Below, piece by piece: positions 1 to 9,713 of a stretch of 64,000 nt of DNA. Source of the stretch: Adiantum capillus-veneris (lineage: Eukaryota > Streptophyta > Polypodiopsida > Polypodiales > Pteridaceae); assembly GCA_014529385.2 (NCBI GenBank), contig CM043962.1, positions 44,820,598 through 44,884,597 on the forward strand. The letters run 5' to 3'. The position numbers and the translations under genes were made by a program. Under the pieces are notes generated by a model. The model was not told where the DNA came from, searched no databases, and was given only the letters and a program-made list of their open reading frames with translations. The first letter of the stretch is position 1. Every line of letters begins with the position of its first letter.

Positions 1-1569
1 TTAAGGCTCTATTTAAAAACATTGGAGTATGTTTAAAGTAAAGCACTAACACTAAATTTAAAAGTTATGCATCTATTCAACAAGGAGAAAAAGTGTTGAA
101 AAGCAGTTCCCATTGCTAAATTTACAAGATGAATATACTCAGTTACAGCCATACGCTATAGTCATACACCTACCACCATAAATGTGAAAAGGCCAGCATC
201 AATTGCAAAAAACCTTGCGGTAACAAGAAGTTTGAACCAGGTAATAACATTTTGCTCAAGATATTTCGTTACCCAAATGACTAGCATAGTTAGCAACCCA
301 TGCAGATAACAGTGCCAATGGATCCCCAACTCAGGTCTACCAAAACCATATTGTGAGGTGGATGTTTAAATTCTGTACAGTCAGCCTGCAATTATTATTG
401 AAACTTAAGAGAGGTAGCATTATAGGACCCAGAAAGTGCATCAGAACGTACAAATACAGAAACTTTATTGTTACAGCCTGGCTATCAGAAAAAACCATAT
501 GAGCAATACCTAGCAGCTTATGAGCATACTACCAAAGTATTAACAGAGTAAGAGTGTCTATGTGTCCTTATGCATCCTTTAGCAGTGACCTACTCTTGAT
601 ACATTTCATTTGTAACTCAAGAAGGACACTGTATGTACAAGGCTTGTGAAGCTTCATGTATGCCTGTGTGCGAGGAGCATAAAGGTACCCAGATGCTGGT
701 AGTCTGAGTTGAACTTGTAAGATAGCCATAACATGTCAAGCATCACCGCATAGTACTACAACTTGACTCAGCAAATTGCAGCCTAGTGGTGTTATATAAG
801 TGAGAGGGAACCCCAATAATAAGGCACGACAGTTGAGGCAACGAACAGGAAGTGTGAAAGATGTCCGGGATAATCAACAACCATTATAATAAGAAAACCA
901 ACATTCAGCCTGTACCTTGATCCGATTTTCCACAAGTCCATCATTTGTTATCTTTATACAGACCCTTATCTAGGTTTCAAGGCATGATGTTTATCATGTT
1001 TTCATAATAATCAATCATTAACATATCAAGCTCAAAGGTTTACGGCATACATTTGTAACAAGCTTGATTAGCTTGGGGAGATAACACATCAGTAATAACC
1101 ATTAAAAAACCAAAATTTACTGAGTGGATCCATAAGCATATTACATCAATGTAATTTTAAGAAATTTCAATAATGTATCTATGCTATGAACTATGTATAG
1201 GTAAGTAGCCAATTAAATGCAATCAGATAACGGTCAGAGTTCCTCAAATGTTGACCCAAATTTTTCCAAAATACTTACCTATATGTTTAATAATGCAGAT
1301 AGACTAATTTTTAGAGAATCAAAAATTTTGAATTATATTCATGAGCATAACAAAATAGAACCACCCATTGAGTATGTGCAGGTCCAAGATAACAAACCTC
1401 AATTTTTAATACTAGTTCAATTGAGAATAAAGACCGTCTTTTTCCAAAAAAACAAGCTTTAAAAATATATTATTATTTGTAGTTTAAAAAAACCCAATTC
1501 ATGTATATACTGCGTAGGTGCATAAGCACCTACCTGTTTGCTGATATGGACCAGGCAAAGGACAGCCTT
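1..1569. other. AT-rich stretch without a recognisable gene
   Basis: I see no conserved coding frame, LTR or RNA gene here. The longest frame (1217-1462, 81 codons) has no recognisable motif and sits in AT-rich sequence, so I do not call it a gene. The stretch is probably degraded intergenic or old transposon DNA. Confidence 0.5.
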
Positions 1570-1723
1570 GCAGACCACACTTTCTTATATCAGTAGCTTC
1601 AAAAATAATCTCAAAAATTTCCGATGATGGAGTGTATCCGCAACCAGCAGACCACACTTCCTTATATCAACGGCTCCAAAATGGTCTCGAAAATTGCAGG
1701 TGATGGAGTGTCTCCGCAACCAG
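1570..1723. repeat. 77-bp tandem duplication
   Basis: Two adjacent copies, 1570-1646 and 1647-1723, share CAGACCACACTT at their starts and GATGGAGTGTNTCCGCAACC near their ends, with scattered substitutions between. The pair ends about 27 bp before the TG microsatellite. Confidence 0.85.
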
Positions 1724-1748
1724 GTTGCACGTAACTGTTATAGCTAGC

Positions 1749-1750
<2 letters not shown>

Positions 1751-1841
<91 letters not shown>
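1751..1841. repeat. (TG)45 microsatellite
   Basis: An uninterrupted run of TG dinucleotides of about 90 bp. It produces long Cys-Val and Thr-His frames on the two strands that are not genes. It lies just upstream of the copia LTR that starts at 1862. Confidence 0.98.
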
Positions 1842-1843
<2 letters not shown>

Positions 1844-1861
1844 CACTGGGAAAAGCAGACG

Positions 1862-2088
1862 CTGTTACCATATACATGTGGTAGTGATGTGTGTGAACAC
1901 ACTAGGACCGCCGGGGCATTTTTTCCCCCTTTACGAGGTTTTCCCCCCATGCATTGTATATACACCCGTCACTCTAGGGCTATCTATCTTTCCATTGCAC
2001 ACTAAGTAATATACTCTCCATTGTGTGCCTTGAGCTTCCTTCGTCTTCTCCAAGCTGTGTGCATTTCTCTGCAACCCTAATTCCAACA
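1862..2088 (+). mobile_element. 5' LTR of copia element I
   Basis: A 227-bp unit that starts TGTTACCATA and ends TTCCAACA, followed after two bases by a tRNA-Met primer-binding site, so the right edge is well placed. It contains a TATA-like TATATACACCC near 1960. A diverged relative with the same CCCGTCA(C/T)TCTAGGGC block lies at about 15479-15695. The left edge rests on that alignment and on the TG start. Confidence 0.75.
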
Positions 2089-2090
2089 AT

Positions 2091-2102
2091 TGGTATCAGA
2101 GC
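2091..2102 (+). promoter_or_regulatory. Primer-binding site for initiator tRNA-Met
   Basis: TGGTATCAGAGC is the complement of the 3' end of plant initiator tRNA-Met, the usual primer for minus-strand DNA synthesis in plant copia elements. It lies two bases after the LTR end. Confidence 0.9.
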
Positions 2103-2382
2103 AGGTCACGTCCTCCCGGGCTTAGTCGCCAGCTGCTCCAGCACATGCCTGCTCACTTTCTCCGATTTCCGAATTTTTGATTTGGGCTCATTTCGACCTC
2201 CGTTTCCACTACAGGCAGTACTGCACATGCTATTTCGTCATTTTGTGCAAAATTTTTATCAGTGCCGTTTTCTGCATACAGGTGCCTTATAGTCTTCTAC
2301 AGTTTGTGCTATATAGCACAGGTTGTTCCTGCTCCGTTTCTCCTATTTTCGGGTAGTTTTCACATCAGGTGCAGCATTTACC

Positions 2383-3310
2383 ATGGCTGACAACAACAAC
2401 ACAGATGTGTTCAAGATGTTTGCTGCTGAGGACAGGTTGGATGGGGACAACTACCCTATGTGGGCTTATATGATGCAACATGTTCTTGTGTCAAAGGGTG
2501 TCTGGAACATTGTGCAAGGCATTGATGTATGTCCTAGTGCTGAGGATATAGGCGATGTTGAGGATGTTGCAGGTCTTGCTGCAAGGATTGCTGTTGTTAG
2601 AGTTGTTTTGCCTACGGCAGAACAAGCTCGTTGGGATGTTAAGGATGTGTAGGCTCATGCATTGATTGCGTTGTCTGTGAAGCGCACCATTGTTCCTCAC
2701 ACCCGTTCAGCAAAATCTACAAAACAGGCTTGGGATATTCTAGTAGGTCTTTATGAAAGCCGCAATGAGGCCAAAATTGCTTTGCTGCGTAAAGAGTTGG
2801 AGTCCAAGATTATGCATGAGAAAGATGATATGGACACTTTCCTTGCTAGTGTCAAGGATATCAACATGAGCAACTCATTTCTGTAGGTGAAGTCATTTCA
2901 GACAGTTCCCTAGTGCAGACTGTTCTTGATGCCTTACCAGATTCCTACCAGACTTTTGCTAGTACTTAGAGACTTATGACCCAACGAAATCCTGAAGTTG
3001 TCAAGTTTGATGCATTATGCCCATTGCTGTTGCAAGAGTCACTTTCCAGAAAAAACAGGACTAGACAGCGTGCAGTTGAACAGGCTTTTGTTGCTTCTCA
3101 AAGAAAGGGTGGTAACAGCAATGCAGCCACTTCTTATGGGTCTGCTGCGAGTGGCAAAAATTATGTTCCTAATGCTGTTGCTAGCAGCAATTCGTCTGGA
3201 AATTCTGGTGATAAGGGCAAAAAGACAATGTGTTGCCATTATTGTAAAGCCAATGATCACTTGATCAAGTCGTGTCCTAAGTTGAAGGCCAAAGAGGCTA
3301 AGAAGAATGT
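2383..3310 (+). pseudogene. gag: Broken gag of copia element I
   Basis: This encodes the capsid-nucleocapsid part of a copia polyprotein, which packages element RNA in cytoplasmic particles. The ATG at 2383 opens a typical copia gag start (DRLDGDNYPMWAYMM). A UBN2/retrotran_gag-like region follows, including AWDILVGLYESRNEAKI, and then a CCHC zinc knuckle at 3234-3275 (CHYCKANDHLIKSC, spacing C-X2-C-X4-H-X4-C). The frame is broken by TAG at 2650-2652, a frameshift near 2866 and TAG at 2967-2969. Homology stops near 3310, before protease, and unrelated sequence begins. All of pol is missing here. The gene is dead. The assignment to copia gag is firm. Confidence 0.85.
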
Positions 3311-3732
3311 GAGGTCCCCACCCCGCCATATCAAACAGCGGATCTGATGGTGAACCTGGTGGCCACTAGATCTATAGCGGAATCAAAAAAAGGTGGTTTA
3401 GGGTTCAGCTAGCGGACGATCTCTCATCACAAAGTAAGTCGAGCTCGAGCCTACTTTCAATGAGATCTAGCTCCACCTCGCAGGGGAAGCGTACTTAAAC
3501 CATCTAGCGATCCTAAGACCCACCTTCCAAGAGGAGAGAAACCCCCGAGTGCCTTTTTCCCCATGTTTCAGAGGCACGTACTCTCGAGATTTCACCGCTC
3601 TAGGGGCAATGAGTATTACTAATATCGAATTAAACACTATGGGGACAGAGAGTTCCCGACCAAGCGGGACCACCCATCTCATAGGCATTGACAACCTGAG
3701 CCAAGCCCCCACTTTCCACCCCGGTCTAGGCA
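3311..3732. other. Unassigned stretch between copia gag and truncated gypsy RT
   Basis: The Gypsy-A frame continues open into this stretch on the minus strand down to 3467, but the translation no longer resembles reverse transcriptase after the motif near 3735. The sequence could be the remains of a 3' LTR joined to RT by a deletion (it contains GTGGAAAGTGGGGG, which is purine-rich on the minus strand), or another insertion. I could not match it to the LTR at 11.1 kb. Confidence 0.4.
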
Positions 3733-4495
3733 TATCCACTATAACTTTTATCTTCTCTAAATCCGTGGATATTCCGTTTTGTGAGACAATATGTCCCAGA
3801 ATTCTGCCCTGTCGGACCATAAACACACATTTCTCAGGATTGAGACAAATGCGATATGTCCTACATTTCTCAAATACTTTTCTTAGGTGTTCTAGATGCT
3901 CATCTCTCAGAAGAGAATGTACACATAAGTCATGCATGTATATTTCTAGAAACAACCTTAAGTATTCTTTGAAAGCATGCGTCATCAGCCTCTGGAAGGT
4001 TGCGGGAGCATTGGTTAGACCAAAAGGCAAAACCCGATAAGCATAAATTCCCCACTCCATTGCAAAAGCTGTTTTATATTGATCTTCCGGTGCTATGGCT
4101 AGCTGGTTATATCCTGAAAAACCATCAAGAAAGGAGTATGATGTTTTCCCTGATACACGCTCTAGAACATGATCAGTTATCGGCAGGGGATAATTGTCCC
4201 TGATTGTTGCAGCATTCACTTTCTTTAAGTTGACACACACTCGGAGTTTTCTGTTCTTCTTGGGTACCACCACAATCGGAGATACCCAATCGGTGTGTTC
4301 AATCTCGTATATGAATTCAGCTTCCATTAGCTTATCTATCTCTTCTTTGATTCGCTTAGCAAACGTATCATTATATGTGTATGGTCTCTGTCTGCTAGGC
4401 TTTGCATCTTGTTTTAGTGGGATTGTGTGTTGGCATATTGATGGGTCAACTCCCTTTAAGTCCTTATAAGACCATGAAAACACATCCCTGTACTC
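3733..4495 (-). pseudogene. Truncated reverse transcriptase of Gypsy-A
   Basis: RT copies element RNA into DNA inside the particle. The palm and fingers are clear on the minus strand: SPIVVVPKKNRKLRVCVNLK, NYPLPITDHVLERVSGKTSY, SFLDGFSGYNQLAIAPEDQ and PFGLTNAPATFQRLM. The catalytic box reads YMHD (plus positions 3929-3940) where Y-X-D-D is required, so the first aspartate of the pair is lost. The nearby VNLKK in place of VDLKK is a second changed position. Homology ends near 3733 after the thumb start (IKVIVDMPRP). A TGA at 4496-4498 separates this part from the upstream protease part of the same frame. The enzyme would be inactive. Confidence 0.85.
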
Positions 4496-6112
4496 TCAGA
4501 GAAGACTCAAAAGTCTCTCTTCCTCGCCTGGAGACAAATCTGTGGCTATGTACACCGGTCTAGGTGTCTCACGTGGAGCTGCTAAATCAACTTTTTTTGC
4601 ATCCTCCGGTCCATCATAAGATTCGTTCTCCCTTCTCTCTCGAATAGGTTGGGTTAATACCACCTTCCTATCCTCTATTGTGAATTTCCTGTAGTGAGAG
4701 GGAACATCCATGTTTTCCTTGATTTCGGCGTTTTCGTCCTCTCCACTCTCAATTTCTGTCATCCAAACTTCTTTCAGAGTTTTCTTGAGCTCTCTGCACT
4801 TGTTTCTACGTTCTAACTTGGACTCCGTGTGTTCTCTGTTGCGCTTGCTCTTTTCTGATTTTTCTGTTTCAGTTTTCATTTCATTCCTTTGAACTTGATT
4901 TCTTGAGCTTCTTTTGTCTTTTCGTAAGCTCTTTTGCTCATTGCCTCTCATTCTTCCAGAAATCTTGTCCTTAACACAATCTTCCGCCTTTACTAGCATT
5001 AGGAATTGATTTTTTCCTCTTATTCTAGGCATTGGATTGGTTCTAACCCCCTTTGTTATAGTTTCTTCGTATCCGCTTGAATTGTCCGTTGACTCGTTGT
5101 CTGCTTCATTTCCCCACTCTCGATGATCGGGAATGTCATGAAACACCTCTTCTTCATCTTCCTTTTCCAGTGTATCGTTCTTTTCAGTTTCTTTTTCGAG
5201 TATAGTTCTCAACATGAAGTACGGAACCACGTCGTGCCCGTCCTTGTCGCAAAATTTCGTTGTGGGACCATCCGGAATTGCACAAACATCTAGGGTTGCT
5301 AGAATGTGTGTCCATTCTAATGGTTCAAGCGTGTCCTCTGGAAAGGGTTCTCCTATATAAGTTTCGTCTTCGATAGCCCTTTCTAAAACATATTCTTCTC
5401 GCCTCAGACTTCCACATTTCGAGGCTCCACACATCCATAACTCCTTGGGCTTACCTAACCAAGCTGGAAATTCGGATCCCGCCAAAGTAGCTGAATCAAA
5501 CTCCTCTACCAGTGTTCGGTTCACATCTTTGTAGCTATGGTCTCTCAGGTTCACACGTGTAGTGGTTTCCATATTTCTCAGGTATATGTGATCGTAGCCC
5601 CAATCCTGGACCATTTTCAACTGTCTCATGAATGGTCTTCCCAGTATGATATCATAGTTATTCTCCTTGCCAAAATCGACAATAGCAAAAGTATGTTCGT
5701 ATTCAATGCCGCAAGAAGTTACTACGACTTTCTCTAATAACCCCATAGGTTTCTCCATGTGTCCATCTGCTAATTGGAGTTTCAACCTAGTCTTCCTTAT
5801 TGATGGTTTCCCCCATTTTTTCCAGATTTCTTTTGTAGCAATGGCTACCCCAGCTCCGCTGTCTAGTATTGCCATCGTATTCACTCCTTGGAATTCAACT
5901 GGTAAGGTTGTATTCCCCTCTTCACCTTCGCAATACTCTCCGACCTTGTTTAAGGGTACAGGCTTAGCGTTCTTTTGTGGTTTGCTCAGCTCTTGTATAC
6001 CCTCTTGTAGTCTCAATGTTGGGTCTTTTATCCCAAATTTCTCCAAGCATTTTCCTACAGTGGTCCACATATGTGGTCTTAGCCTTAAAAGCTCAGTAGA
6101 GTGATAGTGCAT
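4496..6112 (-). CDS. Gypsy-A aspartic protease and long acidic-basic linker
   Basis: An open frame of 538 codons, upstream of RT and in the same frame. The first third is a retropepsin that would cut the gag-pol polyprotein: catalytic ILDSGAGVAIATKEIWKKWG (DSG at plus 5855-5863) and the flap-side IILGRPFMRQL near residue 170. A long charged linker follows, with acidic stretches near residues 310-350 and a Lys/Arg/Glu-rich part near 390-460. The end (KFTIEDRKVVLTQPIRERR and the YDGPEDAKKVDLA region) matches the pre-RT linker of Gypsy-B2. It stops at TGA 4496-4498, where the B2 relative has a basic residue, so CGA to TGA is likely. The frame may begin upstream without its own ATG, since the true product is a polyprotein. 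Retropepsin is certain; linker function is unknown. Confidence 0.8.
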   Translation of the reverse strand: MHYHSTELLRLRPHMWTTVGKCLEKFGIKDPTLRLQEGIQELSKPQKNAKPVPLNKVGEYCEGEEGNTTLPVEFQGVNTMAILDSGAGVAIATKEIWKKWGKPSIRKTRLKLQLADGHMEKPMGLLEKVVVTSCGIEYEHTFAIVDFGKENNYDIILGRPFMRQLKMVQDWGYDHIYLRNMETTTRVNLRDHSYKDVNRTLVEEFDSATLAGSEFPAWLGKPKELWMCGASKCGSLRREEYVLERAIEDETYIGEPFPEDTLEPLEWTHILATLDVCAIPDGPTTKFCDKDGHDVVPYFMLRTILEKETEKNDTLEKEDEEEVFHDIPDHREWGNEADNESTDNSSGYEETITKGVRTNPMPRIRGKNQFLMLVKAEDCVKDKISGRMRGNEQKSLRKDKRSSRNQVQRNEMKTETEKSEKSKRNREHTESKLERRNKCRELKKTLKEVWMTEIESGEDENAEIKENMDVPSHYRKFTIEDRKVVLTQPIRERRENESYDGPEDAKKVDLAAPRETPRPVYIATDLSPGEEERLLSLL

Positions 6113-7050
6113 GTCACTGGTGTTGACAAGATCTCTATCAATCCTTGCGAGTCCATGAATTTTTCTGATGAGATTCTTCGTGAGGGAAGTGCTCTAATCT
6201 CGGATTTTGCTTCATACTCTCCTAAGTATGAAGGTAAGGTATTCAGTGAATGAGGTTTGCTCTCCATTGTTCTAACAGAGCCCCCATCTCCCCAGTAAGA
6301 TTGCAGATCCAAGTCCACTTGAGATCCTGCCTCAAATTCCACTATGGGAGGATTCCTGATGTCCTTTTCCCAATTTGTCTGATTAGCTTGGCAACTTAGC
6401 TCGTTTGCAAAGTTTGCCTCTCTCACTTGTTTCCAAAATTCATTGTAATCCTCATCTCTTCCGTAAATCCTCTGTATGACTGGATGAAAACTCTCTATCT
6501 CCTTATCGGTTGTGTTCAATACTATGCGGTCATCCTTGTGTGTATTTTCAGGCTTTTGTGCACTGGGAGTCTTTTCAGCTACCCGTGAAATGATAGTCTC
6601 TTGCTGAATTGGGTTTTCCGTTCCACAATTCATTGTTTCTCTTGGTGGTTCTAATAAGGCTTGTGCAGTCTCGATCATTCTCTGGCACATTTCAAGTCTC
6701 TGCTTTTCCAATTCCGTGTTTGGGTATGTCATCCACCTCTGTTCTTGTGTTTGGTTGTTCTTTAACCTAGCTTCGTAAGCTCTCATCAGTGCATCCAATG
6801 GTTCGTGTACTTTTTCAACTAGCACTGATCCCCCTGAGCTTAAGCTCGTTGTTTCTTTGATACTCTTTTGTTTCATTCTTTCCGGGCTCATCTCTCGTTT
6901 CCCGTTTTGACTCTCAAGTTTTTCTAATCTATCTTTAGTTCGCTTTAGTTCCTGAGCTAGAATAGCGTCTTCACGTTCTTTTCTCAACTTCATGCGTGCT
7001 TTTCTAGCTTTCCATGTGTTTCTCTGACTCCGCGGTCCTTGACTAACCAC
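6085..7050 (-). CDS. Gypsy-A coiled-coil-like spacer between gag knuckles and protease
   Basis: A frame of 321 codons that overlaps the start of the protease frame by 28 bases in another register. The first 60 residues are Lys/Arg/Glu-rich with heptad-like spacing (RKARMKLRKEREDAI, then LKRTKDRLEKLES), which suggests a coiled coil. The rest is polar and has no recognised fold. In an intact element it would be an internal part of the gag-pro polyprotein, so its separate frame probably reflects a frameshift near 6100. I do not recognise a named domain and give no function beyond position. Confidence 0.5.
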   Translation of the reverse strand: MVSQGPRSQRNTWKARKARMKLRKEREDAILAQELKRTKDRLEKLESQNGKREMSPERMKQKSIKETTSLSSGGSVLVEKVHEPLDALMRAYEARLKNNQTQEQRWMTYPNTELEKQRLEMCQRMIETAQALLEPPRETMNCGTENPIQQETIISRVAEKTPSAQKPENTHKDDRIVLNTTDKEIESFHPVIQRIYGRDEDYNEFWKQVREANFANELSCQANQTNWEKDIRNPPIVEFEAGSQVDLDLQSYWGDGGSVRTMESKPHSLNTLPSYLGEYEAKSEIRALPSRRISSEKFMDSQGLIEILSTPVTCTITLLSF

Positions 7051-7077
7051 TTCAATCGCTAACTTTCCATTCTCAGG

Positions 7078-7902
7078 TTATCTAGTGGTTTTCTTAGCTT
7101 GAGCTCTAGTAACAACTTGCGTTGGTATCAGAGTTTCATTTTCGGACCCACTGATGGTAGGAATAGTTTCTAGCATATTCAATGTCGTCTTTTGCACTTT
7201 GTTTGGATTCTTTGAACAATCCTCAATGAAGTGAGTAACCCCACACTCAGTGCAATAAGCGTTAATTCTAATGATTTTCGTATGTGGACAAACATTCATC
7301 AGATGGTCACCTCCACCCTTGTAACAGGGTCCTAGTGCTGGTCTTGGTCCCACTTGATTCGTCCTTTGTGGATAGGATGGTCTTTGTCCTGTTAACCCTC
7401 CATGAGCTATGAACATCAATGTTCTTGCGTCCAAATTGTATCTCTCTTCATCAGAAGCACTTGTAACTGTTGGTGTTCCAACATTCCCAATCATGCCCCA
7501 TGGTTCTGGTTGTTTGGGTTCTTCTGGTGGGTAATACACAGTTGGAGACATGTGTGCACGAGATTCTTCATAATAGGCTTGAACAGGCACTAAGGCTTGT
7601 TATTCCTGATTCTCTAAGGTTGGTGCATATCTAATGCCCACTGGTCTTGCTCCTGGTAAAGGTGGTTGTTGTCCCAATACCGGTTGCGGTCTTTCTATCC
7701 CCATAGGTCCTGGTACATTTCCCGTTGGGTATCGAGATACTGGATGTACCTGAGGTGGTTCTAATTGAGCAGGAGGTGCACACTGACGCTCCCTTACATA
7801 CCCTTTGTTGTAATAGCACTCCTCTATTGGATGGTTTGTCCATTTTTGTTCAATAGCACACCATTTCAGTGGTTTTGGCAATGGTTTTTGGTATGGTTCC
7901 AT
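7078..7902 (-). pseudogene. gag: Gypsy-A gag C-terminus with zinc-knuckle-like motifs
   Basis: This is the nucleocapsid end of gag, which binds element RNA. The frame runs from an ATG at 7902 to a stop at 7078-7080, with one TAA at 7600-7602 that reads as a changed CAA. The middle is rich in Pro and Gln. The knuckle CTECGVTHFIEDC has the short spacing C-X2-C-X3-H-X4-C. A second motif upstream, CYKGGGDHLMNVC, has lost its second cysteine. A third, more distant one (CAIEQKWTNHPIEEC) lies near the start. The same knuckle type recurs in Gypsy-B. It follows the gag core after a frameshift near 7915. Confidence 0.7.
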
Positions 7903-7907
7903 CCTTT

Positions 7908-8780
7908 TTAGAGCATCTTTATCATTTGCTCTACATTTGGCATGGTTGTTGTTTGAACAATTTTTTTAGTGGTAGTCTTGCTCGCTACGGAGGAAGAGCT
8001 ACTGGATGCAAAATCTGTATCCGCTGACACCTCTCCATAAACCGTACAGTTATCCACTAAGTACAATGCTTCTCTCGTTACTTGCTCGAAACTTGTACAA
8101 GCTTTCAAGTGCAAGTCCTTCTTGAGAGTGTCATTTCTCAATCCTTCAATAAAGAGAACAGATAGTCTGTCATCTTGTGGTCGTTCACGTACTGGACATC
8201 TCTCAATGTATTGTTTGAAGCGAAGTGAAGCTTCCTTCACTTTTTCGTGTTCTCTCTGTTTAAAAGCATATATTTGTGAGACCGTATTGTGCTTAATCCC
8301 TCGTTTTGAGAATTCCTCAGCAAACTCTCTTAGCAAATGGTCAATGTCATGGAATCCCCCTCTGTTCAGTGGTTGAAACCATGTCAACTCCGTACCTTCT
8401 AGAGTAAGACCAAATCCCTCGTATTGTGTATGGAAATCTGTTATCTGCTCAGCTCTTAAGACTTGCTTCAAGAGTGACACATGTGCACACGGATCTCCTG
8501 AACCACCATACTTCTTTGGCATACACTTGGCTACTTGAGATGGTCTCATACGTCTATGGTCTGCTACCAATCTCATTGCTCCTTTGTCCCAGCTAAAGCT
8601 TTCTCTAGCATCATGGACTTCATGGGTTACCCTTGTCGGTTCCCTTGCCCTGAGTCTACTACGAGGAGGTAAATGTGATGGTTCCGCTTCGAACCTTGGA
8701 CCTGGAGTGGTATATGTGGGGATTGGAACTGCACTACCTCGATTTGTATCCATTGACTCTCTGGAATGTAATGATCCCAT
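7908..8780 (-). pseudogene. gag: Gypsy-A gag capsid core (retrotransposon gag domain)
   Basis: The capsid part of gag, which builds the particle. The retrotransposon gag fold spans roughly residues 95-235: KKYGGSGDPCAHVSLLKQVL, then AEQITDFHTQYEGFGLTLEG, TWFQPLNRGGFHDIDHLLRE, FSKRGIKHNTVSQIYAFKQ and FKQYIERCPV. A serine-rich, Thr/Lys-rich tail ends the frame. The frame is continuous with the N-terminal piece above 8799; the two are parted by one TAG at 8781-8801. At its end a frameshift near 7915 leads into the zinc-knuckle part. The initiator is not at 8780, because the natural start is at 9713. Confidence 0.8.
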
Positions 8781-8798
8781 TGGTCTGGGCTTCGAGTA

Positions 8799-9713
8799 CT
8801 AAGGTTGACTGAAAGAGTCAGCAACCTGAATTCTTTGTCCTCCTGTTGTCATTGGGTTTTGCACTCCATTTGTTGGTGCTGGTCTTTGTGAGCTAGAAGT
8901 AACATAATACTGATGTAGTGGTCCCCCAAAGTATGTATATCCTTCTAATTCTTTCTTGCCCATTGTTGAGTATTGCCTCCCATACTTGTCGTAAGCGGCA
9001 ATTTTCACTTCCGATCCCTCTGTGTAGGTAAAGACATAAAGTCTTTTTTGGTTTGTCAACTCTCCAGTGTAGAGTTCTTCACATCTATAATAGAGATCTT
9101 GCTCCCCATTATTATATTTGTATAGCCCCACATAGATGTTATCAGTGCTGATCCTTGTAGTTTCATTCTCTCTTCTTAACCTCGCATCAGGGAAGTTCAT
9201 TATTGGTGCTTTCTCCTCAAGTTCTTCATCTACTTTGGCTTTGGTGCCCATCAATCCCCACTTGTCCACAATGTTAGGGTTTAGGACTACCAAATACATG
9301 GTACCCTCATCATCTAGATATCTATCTCCGCTATAGCTCACAGGCACTAAGTCCTTGAACTCACTAGGTCTATCTTCTATCTTTACACAATAGCGGTCCA
9401 TTCCATCTTTGTAGATCTTGGCACCTTGCTCATTGTCGTACTGGTATTTTATGAACAATAGCTTCATTGTGGCGGAAGGGTTTGATGGTCCTGCTGCCAT
9501 ATTTTCTCTGTTGTTCAGGTTCAAGTGTTCCAAGTGTTCGGTGAAAATCTTGTAAGATCTCTCCGAAGAAGTATCGGAAACTCTTCCTTCAAAGATAGGC
9601 TCTAATGGTTGCACCCAACTTTGGTTTACACTTCCCTCGGTTGATATGACACTTGCTTGTTCCCCTTGTTTTGGTTGGTTATTCTGGAGATTCTTGCCCG
9701 ATCTCAAATTCAT
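8799..9713 (-). pseudogene. gag: Gypsy-A gag N-terminal extension
   Basis: The ATG at 9713 opens MNLRSGK, which matches the MYLRSGR start of the Gypsy-B2 gag at 55433 and so fixes the start. The next 60 residues are polar. From about residue 80 to 275 there is a compact stretch rich in Tyr, Asp and Gly (for example YLDDEGTMYLVVLNPNIVDK, then IYVGLYKYNNGEQDLYYRCE and RLYVFTYTEGSEVKIAAYDK). It looks beta-rich and is not part of the usual gag fold. The frame ends at TAG near 8799 and then continues in register as the capsid core. It could be a family-specific matrix-like domain or a captured host domain; neither is shown. Confidence 0.65.

Noticed and set aside
1217-1462. 81-codon frame in AT-rich DNA
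   Set aside because: No motif, no codon bias visible, and no supporting neighbour.
1662-2009. Long Cys-Val and Thr-His frames across the TG repeat
   Set aside because: They are translations of a dinucleotide microsatellite and carry no other motif.
3311-3470. 3' LTR of Gypsy-A
   Set aside because: Only a short GCTAGCGGA word is shared with the LTR at 11.1 kb, which is too little to call.
3467-3732. Continuation of the Gypsy-A RT frame
   Set aside because: It is open but unrelated to RT thumb or RNase H, so it is treated as unassigned sequence and not as enzyme.
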